DNA of 64,000 nt from Labrys sp. WJW (GTDB lineage: Bacteria; Pseudomonadota; Alphaproteobacteria; Rhizobiales; Labraceae). The notes under the pieces are model-generated. The model was not told the DNA's origin, made no database searches, and saw only the letters and a program-made list of their open reading frames with translations. The position numbers and the translations under genes were made by a program. How positions within the stretch are numbered: position 1 is the first letter of the stretch; every line of letters starts with the position of its first letter. The stretch is from positions 1 through 64,000 of the forward strand of contig NZ_LYXZ01000020.1 in assembly GCF_001676615.1 (NCBI RefSeq), in the 5' to 3' direction. Below are positions 24,559 through 33,126 of the stretch, in pieces.

Positions 24559-25695
24559 TTACAGCGCCGTACGCTTCTTTTTCTCCGGATCGTCGAAGGT
24601 GATGGTGTGGGCGATGGCCGAGCACTGCACATTCTTGCCCTTGACCTCGAGCTTGGTGCCCTGCTTGGCGACGTCGACGGCCATGCGGGCGATTGCCATG
24701 GAGCGGTTGGTCAGGCGCGAATACATGCCGCAGGTGACCACGCCCACCTTCTTGCCGCCGGCCCAGAGCTCGTCGCCGGCATCGAGGATCTTGTCGGTGT
24801 CGGCGAGGACGCCGAAGATCTTGAAGCGCTCCTTGCCCTTGAGGCGGTAATGCTCCTCCGCGCCGCGGAAACCGGTCTTGCCCGGCGAGACGGTGAAGGT
24901 GAGGCCGAGTTCCCACAGCGTGTCGCCGGGGCCTTCGTTCTCGAAGGGATACATCTGCGAATTGTCATAGGGGTAGAACAGCAGATAGCTCTCGACCCGG
25001 AGCCAGTCGAGCGCGGTGAAGGAGGCGGGCACGATGCCCATGCGCTTGCCTTCCTTCAGGATGGTGTCCCAGATCTCCACCGCGTCTTCCGACTTGCAGA
25101 AGATCTCGTAGCCACGCTCGCCGGTATAGCCGGTGCGCGAGATCATCACCGGCTTGCCGAACAAGGTGGTCTGCATGTGGTGGAAATATTTGAGGTCCTT
25201 GATGCCGGGCACGTGCTTTGAAAGGTATTTCACCGCCAGGGGGCCCTGCAGCGACAGGTCCTGCAGATCGTCGTCGAAGATGACGGCGACGTTCTTGCCG
25301 GCGGCGTCGCGTGCCATGTCCTCGAAGCCGGTGCCCGAGCCATAGACCGTCATCCAGCTGTTGGGGCCGGTGCGGTAGAGGATGCAGTCGTCGGTGAACT
25401 TGCCGGCGTCGTTGAGCACGCAGGCATAGGCCGACTTGCCGGGCACGATCTTGCGCACGTCGCGCGTGGTCAGGCGCTGCAGCACCTGGTGCGAATGCGG
25501 GCCGACCAGATGGGACTTGCGCAGGCCCGACACGTCCATCAGCGCCGCCTTGGTGCGGATCGCCTCGTGCTCGTCGGCAAGGTCGGACTTGGTATAGGTC
25601 CAGGCCGTCTCCATCCCGTTCCAGTCTTCCAGGGTGGAGCCGAGGGCTCGGTGGCGGGCTGCGAGCGGCGAACGCCGCCAGGACATGACACTCAT
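24559..25695 (-). CDS. GcvT-like folate-dependent aminomethyltransferase family protein
   Basis: This 378-residue protein of the GcvT/DmdA/sarcosine-oxidase folate-binding fold carries the motif ISRTGYTGERGYEIFC in its middle and TALDWLRVE afterwards. Stand-alone relatives next to N-demethylases take the methyl-derived formaldehyde unit to tetrahydrofolate, giving 5,10-methylene-THF. The start at 25695 (MSVMSWRRSP) has AGAAGGGA upstream; the frame open to 25761 is a repeat-derived extension. It is the simpler of two adjacent GcvT-type proteins, the other being fused to DUF1989. Its role in C1 capture is inferred from family and context. Confidence 0.85.
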   Translation of the reverse strand: MSVMSWRRSPLAARHRALGSTLEDWNGMETAWTYTKSDLADEHEAIRTKAALMDVSGLRKSHLVGPHSHQVLQRLTTRDVRKIVPGKSAYACVLNDAGKFTDDCILYRTGPNSWMTVYGSGTGFEDMARDAAGKNVAVIFDDDLQDLSLQGPLAVKYLSKHVPGIKDLKYFHHMQTTLFGKPVMISRTGYTGERGYEIFCKSEDAVEIWDTILKEGKRMGIVPASFTALDWLRVESYLLFYPYDNSQMYPFENEGPGDTLWELGLTFTVSPGKTGFRGAEEHYRLKGKERFKIFGVLADTDKILDAGDELWAGGKKVGVVTCGMYSRLTNRSMAIARMAVDVAKQGTKLEVKGKNVQCSAIAHTITFDDPEKKKRTAL

Positions 25696-25851
25696 GGATG
25701 TTCCCTTCTTTGGTTTGTCATCCCGTGCGCGTCGCAGCATGAAATGATGCGATGCAGACACGGGACCGTCTGATTTTGTGGTGCCTTCTTGTCTTCGCGG
25801 TCCCGGATCTTCGTCGCGTCACGTTGTGCCGCTCCTCGTCCGGGATGACCG

Positions 25852-28125
25852 TTACATCCTCACCCTCGTCTTGTCGGGGTCGTAATGGGCAAAGCGCACG
25901 ACCTTGGCCTTGAGGCGCTTCTGGTGGCCGTCGAGCTTGCCGATTTCGAGTTCGGTGCCGATCTCGGCCGAGCCGATGTCGACGCGGGCGAGGGCGATGT
26001 TCTTGTCGAGGATCGGCGAGCGCATGCCTGAAGTGACCACGCCGATGCGGGCGCGCCCGGCATAGACATGGTCGCCGTGATGGGCGGTCTCGCGTCCCTC
26101 GATCTCCAGGCCGACGAGCCTACGCTGCGGCTCGGCCTTGCGCTTGACCAGGGCCTCCTTGCCGACGAAGTCACCCTTCTTGGAGACCAGCGGCACGGTG
26201 AAGGCGATGCCGGCCTCGAACGGATCGGTCTCGTCGGAGAACTCGTAATGGGCGAAGATCAGCCCGGCCTCGATCCGCAGCATGTCGAGCGCTTCGAGCC
26301 CCATGGGCACGACGCCGAGCGGCTTGCCGGCCTTGAAGACGGCGTCCCACACCGCCTCGCCATCGCGGGGATGGCAGAAGATCTCGTAGCCGAGCTCGCC
26401 GGTATAACCGGTGCGCGAGACCACGACGGCCGGGCCCTGGGCATGGCCGAGGCGGCCGACGGTGGAGCGGAACACGCCGATCTCGTTGGCAGCCGGCTGG
26501 GCCGGCGGCGTCCAGATGATCTTGGCGATGAGGTCGCGGCTTTTGGGGCCCTGCACGGCGAGATTGTGCAACTGGTCGGTCGACGAGCGGATCCAGACCT
26601 TGAAGCCCTTCTCCTCGGCGAGCTGGCGCAGGTGCACGCCGACATAGGGATCGCCGCAGACGAGGCGGAACTGCTGTGGTCCCAAGCGGAAGACGGTGCC
26701 GTCGTCCAGCATGCCGCCATGCGGGTAGCAGATGGCGGTGTAGACGACCTGGCCGACCGAAAGCTTGGTGATGTCGCGCGTCACGGCGTAGTCGAGCAGT
26801 GCCTCGGCATCGGGGCCGAGCACCTCGAATTTGCGCAGGGCGGAGAGGTCGATCACCGCCACCTTTTCGCGGCAGGCCCAATATTCGGCCACTGCGCCGT
26901 CGGCAAGGAAGGAGTTGGCGAGCCAATAGCCGCGATATTCGACCATGCGGCGCGAAAGGGGAGCGACCTTCGAATGGAACGCCGTCTCCTTGGTGAAGAC
27001 CGGAGGGGAATCGGGTGTCATGCGCGTAGCGATCGCCTTGGGGAATTCGTGATGTGCGTCATAGACGCGGACCTGGATGTCTGTGGGGTTCCAGCCATTG
27101 GCCGGGTCGATGTCGTCGGCGCAGGAGGAGGCGGCGCAGGTGAGGTCGATCAGGGCGCGCATGAGCACATAGTCGCCGGGGCGCGACCAGGGCTCGTCGG
27201 CGCTGATGGTGCCGTCATGGTTGACCTGCGTGTTGAAGAAGAAGTTGATCGCCGGCCAGCCGGGGCGGGGGGCGATGCCGTCCTGCGCCAGCACCCTGTT
27301 GAAGTTCTCCGAGCAGGAATCATGGCCCGGATAGCCCATGTCGTCGTAATATTTCATGGTGCAGGCGAGGCCGAAGGTGTCGTGCCGCCCGCAGGTATCC
27401 TGCACCACCTCCACCGTGGCGCGCATGCGCTGGTCGAAGAATTTCGAGAACAGGCCGGGACCCGGATAGGCGCGGCCCATCAGGGTGCGGGTGGCGGTGG
27501 CGTCGAGGCCGCATTCGATGCCCTGCTTGAGCAGTTCTGAGTCGAAAGCCAGGAAATCCGAGCACTGGCGCCCGTCAATGTCCATGATCTGGATATATTG
27601 GCCGGCCTTGACCTCGAAACGCTCGGCGGTGGCGGCCTTGACGCGGAAATCCTGGACGGGCGCCGCGAGCGGGGGCGCCGGCTGGCTCTGCGGAGCGCGG
27701 TTCACGCTTTCATCGCTGCGGGCGATCTCCAGGTGGAAGTCGGTGGCGGGCACCACTGCATCGGCAGTCGAATCGCCAGCCGGCACGATCAACACGAAGG
27801 TCATGTCGCGATCGGCCGACAGCGAAAGGGCCTCGCCTGCCGGGCCATCGGGTCCCGAAATCAGGATGCCGCTGGCGCTGGCAAGATCATGGCCCGCGAG
27901 CTGGTGATGGGTGGCGGCGGCATTCTCATTGGCGGCGATCAGGCCCGCCAGCGCATCGCGCGGGGCGGCAGGATGGCCCGATGGCAGGCTCTCCTGCGCC
28001 GCGAAGGCATAGAGCAGGGCGTTCTGGCCGCCCTCCAGATCGGTCAGGCGCAGACGATCGCCCTTGCCGAGGGCGAAGACCTGGCTCGATCCGCCGGCGA
28101 CGCGAAGCATTTCGGCTTCAGGCAT
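25852..28125 (-). CDS. DUF1989-GcvT fusion protein
   Basis: This 757-residue fusion has three parts. Residues 1-135 resemble a degenerate DUF1989 half (DLEGGQNALLYAF at 29-41 echoes DIDGRQCSDFLAF at 182-194). Residues 160-356 are a full DUF1989 domain with probable metal or active-site residues C188, C245-G-R-H, H268 and C271. Residues 385 to the end are a GcvT-type folate domain with SRTGYTGELGYEIFC and ALDMLRIEAGL. DUF1989 includes the urea-carboxylase-associated proteins that form carboxyguanidine deiminase; GcvT relatives move C1 units to tetrahydrofolate. The fusion therefore suggests coupled deimination or hydrolysis and demethylation of an N-methyl compound, which is inference. TAGGAG precedes the ATG. 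Confidence 0.85.
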   Translation of the reverse strand: MPEAEMLRVAGGSSQVFALGKGDRLRLTDLEGGQNALLYAFAAQESLPSGHPAAPRDALAGLIAANENAAATHHQLAGHDLASASGILISGPDGPAGEALSLSADRDMTFVLIVPAGDSTADAVVPATDFHLEIARSDESVNRAPQSQPAPPLAAPVQDFRVKAATAERFEVKAGQYIQIMDIDGRQCSDFLAFDSELLKQGIECGLDATATRTLMGRAYPGPGLFSKFFDQRMRATVEVVQDTCGRHDTFGLACTMKYYDDMGYPGHDSCSENFNRVLAQDGIAPRPGWPAINFFFNTQVNHDGTISADEPWSRPGDYVLMRALIDLTCAASSCADDIDPANGWNPTDIQVRVYDAHHEFPKAIATRMTPDSPPVFTKETAFHSKVAPLSRRMVEYRGYWLANSFLADGAVAEYWACREKVAVIDLSALRKFEVLGPDAEALLDYAVTRDITKLSVGQVVYTAICYPHGGMLDDGTVFRLGPQQFRLVCGDPYVGVHLRQLAEEKGFKVWIRSSTDQLHNLAVQGPKSRDLIAKIIWTPPAQPAANEIGVFRSTVGRLGHAQGPAVVVSRTGYTGELGYEIFCHPRDGEAVWDAVFKAGKPLGVVPMGLEALDMLRIEAGLIFAHYEFSDETDPFEAGIAFTVPLVSKKGDFVGKEALVKRKAEPQRRLVGLEIEGRETAHHGDHVYAGRARIGVVTSGMRSPILDKNIALARVDIGSAEIGTELEIGKLDGHQKRLKAKVVRFAHYDPDKTRVRM

Positions 28126-28190
28126 GGCAAACCACTCCTACAGGCAAGCGAACGGGCAGGACGAGCCCGGATGATTGGTGATATGCAGTG

Positions 28191-28727
28191 CTACTCGGCT
28201 TCCTCTCCCAGCACCCGGTAGCGGCCGCCGAAGAAGAGCAGCGGCTCGCCCTCGACATTGTGCTCCATGTCGACCACCCGGCCGACGATGATGCGATGGT
28301 CGCCGCCCTCGTACTGGGCATGGTGCAGGCAGTCGAAGGCCGCCATGGTGTCCGGCAGGATCGGCGCTCCGAAGCGCCCGGCCGTATAGGCCACATCCGC
28401 CCATTTGTCCTGGCTCTGCCGCGCAAAGCGGGCCGAAAGGGCGCGTTGTTCCTTGCGCAAGACGTTCACGCAGAACCCTGGGGCTTCCAGGAAGGCCGAC
28501 AGGCTGCGTGCCTTGTTGGCGATGGAGAACAATACCAGCGGCGGATCGAGCGAGACCGAGGAAAAGGAATTGGCGGTGATGCCGATCAGCCCGGCGGTCG
28601 GATGGGCGGCGGTCACCACGGTGACGCCGGTGGCAAACAGTCCGAGCGCCCCGCGAAAGCGCAGGGGATCGATGGATTCCGGGACGATATCCGCTTTCGC
28701 CGGCTTTGTTGCAGAACCCTGGACCAT
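28191..28727 (-). CDS. Flavin reductase domain protein
   Basis: This 178-residue flavin reductase-like (HpaC/split-barrel) protein supplies FMNH2 or FADH2 to a two-component flavoenzyme. The family blocks are FATGVTVVTA, GITANSFSSVSLDPPLVLFSI, FCVNVL and HRIIVGRVVDME. It is encoded between the acyl-CoA-dehydrogenase-fold gene (161 bases upstream) and the DUF1989-GcvT fusion (65 bases downstream), all on the minus strand. The likely partner is the acyl-CoA-dehydrogenase-fold protein, since flavin monooxygenases of that fold commonly pair with such reductases. Confidence 0.9.
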   Translation of the reverse strand: MVQGSATKPAKADIVPESIDPLRFRGALGLFATGVTVVTAAHPTAGLIGITANSFSSVSLDPPLVLFSIANKARSLSAFLEAPGFCVNVLRKEQRALSARFARQSQDKWADVAYTAGRFGAPILPDTMAAFDCLHHAQYEGGDHRIIVGRVVDMEHNVEGEPLLFFGGRYRVLGEEAE

Positions 28728-28888
28728 CTTGCCTCATACCCTTACCGACGTCGGTGCTTGCGCTCCGACACCGGTATACCCCGGATTCGTTCGAATCCGG
28801 GAGGCGGCCGGAAACCATTGCCGCCTCGTCGGGGCGGAAACCGAAATGGACCGCATTTCCTGCCGGGGATTGCGTTTCCAGCCGCATC

Positions 28889-30301
28889 TTACGCCGTCTT
28901 CCGAATGGCAGGGGGATTGATTTCCGCCAGAAGCCGCTCGGCCAGAGCGCGCTTGGCGTCCACATCCATCTTCTTGATCTCGTTGTTGAGAACGCGCTCG
29001 TTGATCGAGGTGTTCCAATAGTCGACTGCCTCGAAGCCCAGCAGCGAGGTCTTGCCCACGAACTGGCGCAGCACCTCGTTGGTGGGACCCATCACCCAGC
29101 CAGCCTTGGCGTCGCGCAGATAGCGCTCGATCTGCAGCTCGGGCTTGTAGCCGGTGCCGCCGCAGGCATGCAGCATCTTGTCCGAGACGGCGGCGACGTT
29201 CTTGGCGGCAGCGAATTTCAGCTGCCAGAGCCAGTGCAGCAGGCCTGCGCGTGGCAGGAAGGAAACATCGTTCTTGTGGATCGACCAGTCATTGTTGCCG
29301 GTGGCGTCGTCGAGCGCCTTGGCGATGAGGAAATCCATCGAGCGCACCACATTGGTGTCGATGATCGCTTCGCCGACGTAATCCTGGATGGTGGCGTAGT
29401 CGGCCACCCGCATGCCGACATCCTTGTGGGTCTTCTTGGTGGTGTGCGCCTTGGCGATGTCGATCATGCCCATGGCGATGCCGCTCCAGCAGGCCGAGGA
29501 GCACAGCAGGAAGAAGGGGTCGACGATCTCGTCATTGGAGCGGGCGCCGTCTCCGACCGGGCCGACCAGGCGGTTGCGCGGTACCACCTTGTTGACTTCC
29601 AGAGGGCCGGACTGGTTGCCGCGCAGGCCAAGGCCGTTCCAGCTGCCGGGATCGCTGGTGATCTCGTCGCCGAGGATGAGGAAACAGGAGAGGTCGGCGT
29701 AGTTGCCGTTGAAGTTGGGAGAGGTCGTCTGCACGATATACCAGTCGGCAAAGCCGCCCGAGGTGGTCCAGGACGCCTTCTTGCGGACGTGCCAGCCTTC
29801 CTTGGTTTCCTCGACGCCCGAGGAGATCGGATACCAGAAATGCGATCCGGTCTCCGGATCGGAATAGGACAGGGTGCCGATCAGGCAGTCCTTGTCGAGA
29901 CGGCGCAGGATGTCCTTCAGGGCTGCATTGTCGTGATGGCGCAGCAGGGCCGCTGCAACGGCCCCGGTATGCATGGTGTAGCACATGGCCGTGGAGGCAC
30001 AGCCATAGCGGGCGATCGTCTCTACCACCATGGCGACGCAGATGTGATTCTCGCCCTGGCCGCCGAGCTCCTTGGGCACGATCAGGCCGAGAAAGCCGTG
30101 ATCGGCCAGGATCTGGAAATTCTTGCGCGGATAGGCGCGGTTCCTGTCGCTCTCGACGGCGTTGGCACGCATCTCCGTCTGGCACAGCTCGATGAGCTTG
30201 GCTTGCAACGCCTTCTGGCGGTCGGTCAGCATCCATTGCGGATCCCACTCGAAACCGAGGCCCCAGAACGGCTCATTCCCCCACATCTTGCGTGACGACA
30301 T
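28889..30301 (-). CDS. Acyl-CoA dehydrogenase-fold flavoprotein
   Basis: This 470-residue acyl-CoA dehydrogenase family member has the usual N-terminal helical domain (VPKELGGQGENHICVAMVVE), the middle beta domain (LSYSDPETGSHFW) and a C-terminal helical domain ending QIERYLRDAKAGWVMGPTNE, the RDA...G.TNE signature. It leads the run that continues with a flavin reductase and N-demethylation genes, so it could be a true dehydrogenase or a reduced-flavin-dependent monooxygenase acting on an amine. The sequence does not decide between these. The start at 30301 (MSSRKMWG) was chosen over one at 30334. Its promoter lies in the 352-base divergent gap shared with the APC permease. Confidence 0.85.
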   Translation of the reverse strand: MSSRKMWGNEPFWGLGFEWDPQWMLTDRQKALQAKLIELCQTEMRANAVESDRNRAYPRKNFQILADHGFLGLIVPKELGGQGENHICVAMVVETIARYGCASTAMCYTMHTGAVAAALLRHHDNAALKDILRRLDKDCLIGTLSYSDPETGSHFWYPISSGVEETKEGWHVRKKASWTTSGGFADWYIVQTTSPNFNGNYADLSCFLILGDEITSDPGSWNGLGLRGNQSGPLEVNKVVPRNRLVGPVGDGARSNDEIVDPFFLLCSSACWSGIAMGMIDIAKAHTTKKTHKDVGMRVADYATIQDYVGEAIIDTNVVRSMDFLIAKALDDATGNNDWSIHKNDVSFLPRAGLLHWLWQLKFAAAKNVAAVSDKMLHACGGTGYKPELQIERYLRDAKAGWVMGPTNEVLRQFVGKTSLLGFEAVDYWNTSINERVLNNEIKKMDVDAKRALAERLLAEINPPAIRKTA

Positions 30302-30653
30302 ACGGGCATCCTTCGAATGGTTCGTCCCGCGCATTTTGCTTGCGCGGTGACGTCTGAAGTTTCCAGAGAAGAAACAAGTTTGTCCAGCAGGAAATTTTAT
30401 CAGCCCGAATTCTTTTTGCTCGGTGGCGGTTGGAGGCCTCCAATCAGATTGCTGTCGTGCTCAAAAAATAGGCAGAAATTCCGTTATTTCCCGGGGAATC
30501 GCAGAAAACTAAGGGTTGACGCTTCCTCAGAGTGTGTCAATCTTCACTCGCAGTAAAAAAGAGAGACGGTGGGTGAAGACGAGAGCCGTCGTGGAACTCT
30601 CGCAGCCAGCACCGCCCCAGCATCCAGTGCAGTCGATCAGACCGGGGAACACA
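30302..30653. promoter_or_regulatory. Divergent regulatory region, N-demethylation operon / APC permease
   Basis: This 352-base gap between divergent genes is clearly richer in A and T than its surroundings. It must hold the promoters for both directions. On the plus strand ttgacg (30517-30522) is a possible -35 box, but the matching -10 is weak. Small palindromes such as ggaggcctcc (30434-30443) are present. No riboswitch landmarks of the guanidine, glycine or THF classes were seen, and no regulator gene adjoins. Confidence 0.5.
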
Positions 30654-32366
30654 ATGACGGCGACAACTGACGCAAATACGAGCGCAGGGGGCGAGAGCCA
30701 ACTGCTGCGCCATATCGATTGGCGAGGAGCCTTCTGGGTGGCAAGCGGCGTGCCGCCGCTCGTGCTGTTCTCGATCGGCGGCATTGCCGGCACCACCGGC
30801 ACGCCGGCCTTCCTGATCTGGACGGCCTCCATGATCATGGGCTTCATCCAGTCCTTCACCTATGCCGAGATCGCCGGCCTGTTTCCCAACAAGTCGGGCG
30901 GCTCCTCCGTCTATGGCGCCACGGCCTGGCTGCGTTACTCCAAATTCATCGCGCCCCTGTCGGTATGGTGCAACTGGTTCGCCTGGTCACCCGTGCTGTC
31001 GCTCGGCTGCTCCATTGCCGCCGGCTACATTCTCAATGCCCTCTTTCCGATTCCCGTCTTCACGGACAGTTCACCCGAAGTCCTGGCCTATATCGCCGCC
31101 CATGCTGGCACGGCCCCGGCTGACGCCATCACGGCGGTGACAGCGGCGGCGACACCGGCGATCCGGACCTGGACGCTGTTCAGCCACACCTTCCCGCTCT
31201 TCGGCTTCTCGCTCAATTCGGTCTTCTTCATCGGCGCCGCGCTGATGCTCCTGACCTTCGCGATCCAGCATCGCGGCATCCTTGGCACGGCCAACACCCA
31301 GAAGATCATCGGCCTGATCGTCATCATCCCGATGCTGATCGTCGGCATCGTGCCGATCATCACCGGCCAGATCAACTGGGCGAACTATTCCCCGCTGGTA
31401 CCGCTCGCCACCGCCTACGCGCCGGCGCCGGGAAGCTGGAACGTCGCGGGCTGGACCCTGGTGCTCGGCGGCATGTTCATCGCGGCCTGGTCGACCTATG
31501 GCTTCGAGACCGCGGTCTGCTACACCAGCGAATTCAAGGATCCAGGCCGGGATACCTTCAAGGCCATCTTCTATTCCGGCCTTTTGTGCATGCTGCTCTT
31601 CATCCTGGTGCCCTTCACCTTCCAGGGCGTGCTCGGATTGAACGGCATGCTGGCGACTCCCATCGTGGACGGTTCGGGCGTGGCGGCGGCGATGGCCGAT
31701 ATGGTGCATGGCGGCGCCATCATCAGCCAATTGCTGGTCATGCTGATGATCCTGGCGCTGATCCTGGCCATCATGACCGCGATGGCCGGTTCCTCCCGTA
31801 CGCTCTACCAGGGCTCGGTGGATGGCTGGCTGCCCAAATATCTGAGCCATGTGAACTCGCACGGCGCCCCGACGCGGGCGATGTGGACCGACCTCATCTT
31901 CAACCTCATGCTGCTCGCCATCGCTGCGGCCGATGCCACCAGCTTCTTCTTCATCCTGGCCGTGTCGAATTGCGGCTACATCATCTTCAACTTCCTCAAC
32001 CTCAATGCCGGCTGGATCCACCGGATGGACAACGGCCACATCAACAGGCCCTGGAAGGCGCCGACCTTCGTCATCGCGATCGGTGCCATCTTCGCCTATG
32101 TGAACGCCATGTTCATGGGCGCAGGTGCGAAGGTCTGGAACCCATTGGCATTGTGGGCGGGCCTGTGCACGGCCGCCCTCATCATCCCGGTGTTCTGCTA
32201 TCGGCATTACATTCAGGATGGCGGCAAGTTCCCCGAGCACATGCTCGACGATCTCGGCCTCAGATCCGTCGACCTCCAGCAGAAGAAGGCGGGCATCCTG
32301 CCCTACCTTACCCTCGTGGCCGGCTTGGCCGTGGTGCTGCTGGCGAACTGGTACTTCGTCCTCTGA
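30654..32366 (+). CDS. APC family permease
   Basis: This 570-residue amino acid/polyamine/organocation transporter has about 12 transmembrane helices. The first shows the unwound helix typical of the family (FSIGGIAGTTGTPAFLIW); helix 6 lies near WSTYGFETAVCYTSEFKDPG. The ATG at 30654 follows GGGGAAC; the frame open from 30516 is not needed. It is divergent from the N-demethylation operon, so it is the best candidate for importing that operon's substrate, an amino acid- or amine-like N-methylated compound. It ends in a classic terminator at 32391-32420. Substrate assignment is inference only. Confidence 0.88.
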   Translation: MTATTDANTSAGGESQLLRHIDWRGAFWVASGVPPLVLFSIGGIAGTTGTPAFLIWTASMIMGFIQSFTYAEIAGLFPNKSGGSSVYGATAWLRYSKFIAPLSVWCNWFAWSPVLSLGCSIAAGYILNALFPIPVFTDSSPEVLAYIAAHAGTAPADAITAVTAAATPAIRTWTLFSHTFPLFGFSLNSVFFIGAALMLLTFAIQHRGILGTANTQKIIGLIVIIPMLIVGIVPIITGQINWANYSPLVPLATAYAPAPGSWNVAGWTLVLGGMFIAAWSTYGFETAVCYTSEFKDPGRDTFKAIFYSGLLCMLLFILVPFTFQGVLGLNGMLATPIVDGSGVAAAMADMVHGGAIISQLLVMLMILALILAIMTAMAGSSRTLYQGSVDGWLPKYLSHVNSHGAPTRAMWTDLIFNLMLLAIAAADATSFFFILAVSNCGYIIFNFLNLNAGWIHRMDNGHINRPWKAPTFVIAIGAIFAYVNAMFMGAGAKVWNPLALWAGLCTAALIIPVFCYRHYIQDGGKFPEHMLDDLGLRSVDLQQKKAGILPYLTLVAGLAVVLLANWYFVL

Positions 32367-32390
32367 CAAGGCCATACGGCCTTGACGACG

Positions 32391-32420
32391 AACGGGGCGC
32401 TTCGGCGCCCCGTTTTGTTT
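32391..32420 (+). terminator. Rho-independent terminator after APC permease
   Basis: Stem cggggcgc, UUCG tetraloop, stem gcgccccg, then TTTTGTTT: a textbook intrinsic terminator 25 bases after the permease stop codon. The tetR gene ends just beyond at 32428 on the other strand and may use it in reverse. Confidence 0.92.
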
Positions 32421-32427
32421 GAGCCGA

Positions 32428-33060
32428 TCAGGCTCGATAGCGTTCGAGCTGCGCGATGCCGAGCCGCGCGATGCCTGCGAGTTCTTCGCCGCTGGCGCCG
32501 TCCTGCGCCTGCACCGACATGCCCTGCACCAGGGCGCCGAGGAAGCGGGCGAGAGCGGCCGTATCGGTGTCCGGCTTGAGGTTGCCCTCCTTGACGGCGC
32601 GCTCCAGGCGTTCGCGAAACAGGGCAAGAGCGCCCAGACGTAGCGAAGAGACATGCTCGGCCACCGGCCTGTTTTCGCTGGCGCAGCGCAGCACGGCGGT
32701 GGAGATCATGCAGCCTCGAGGGTGTTCCTTGCGGGCATATTGGTCGGCCCAGGTGAGCAATACGCGCTCGAAGGCCCGGACTACATCCACCTCCTGTGCC
32801 AATATCTGCGGTCCGAAAGCACCGACATGGCCGCGATACCAGATCAGGGCCTCCCCATGCAGTTCGGCCTTGGAGCCGAAGGCGGCATAAAGGCTCTGCG
32901 GCGTGATGCCCATCGCCTCGGTGAGATCGGTGATCGACGCCCCCTCATAGCCGAGGGCCCAGAAGGTATGAGCGGCGGCGGCAAGCGCTTCTTCGCGATC
33001 AAAGCTGCGGGGACGCCCGCGGGGGCGTTTTTCAGCTTCGTTATTTTTCACAATGCTCAC
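32428..33060 (-). CDS. TetR family regulator
   Basis: This 210-residue TetR regulator has the N-terminal DNA-binding domain GRPRSFDREEALAAAAHTFW with its helix-turn-helix around YEGASITDLTEAMGITPQSL. The C-terminal domain includes HPRGCMISTAVLRCASENR, whose cysteines recall redox- or electrophile-sensing TetR proteins. No ATG fits; GTG at 33060 or 33051 is the likely start, giving VSIVKNNE or VKNNE. It is divergent from the serine hydrolase gene with 66 bases between the starts, so that gene is the probable target along with autoregulation. Confidence 0.88.
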   Translation of the reverse strand: MSIVKNNEAEKRPRGRPRSFDREEALAAAAHTFWALGYEGASITDLTEAMGITPQSLYAAFGSKAELHGEALIWYRGHVGAFGPQILAQEVDVVRAFERVLLTWADQYARKEHPRGCMISTAVLRCASENRPVAEHVSSLRLGALALFRERLERAVKEGNLKPDTDTAALARFLGALVQGMSVQAQDGASGEELAGIARLGIAQLERYRA

Positions 33061-33126
33061 TCTAGAAATATCCGAAGGCTTGCTGTATTCAGGAATGATC
33101 ACTGTGATAATAGTGGATGTCCGCTC

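Noticed and set aside
26068..27540. 490-codon plus-strand open frame opposite the DUF1989-GcvT gene
   Set aside because: Antisense shadow with no domain; the minus-strand reading shows DUF1989 and GcvT motifs.
28706..30295. 529-codon plus-strand open frame opposite the acyl-CoA-dehydrogenase-fold gene
   Set aside because: Antisense shadow. The minus-strand gene carries clear family signatures over the same interval.
30302..30653. Guanidine or glycine riboswitch upstream of the APC permease or the N-demethylation operon
   Set aside because: The conserved core sequences of these riboswitch classes were not found on either strand; only AT-rich promoter-like sequence and small palindromes are present.
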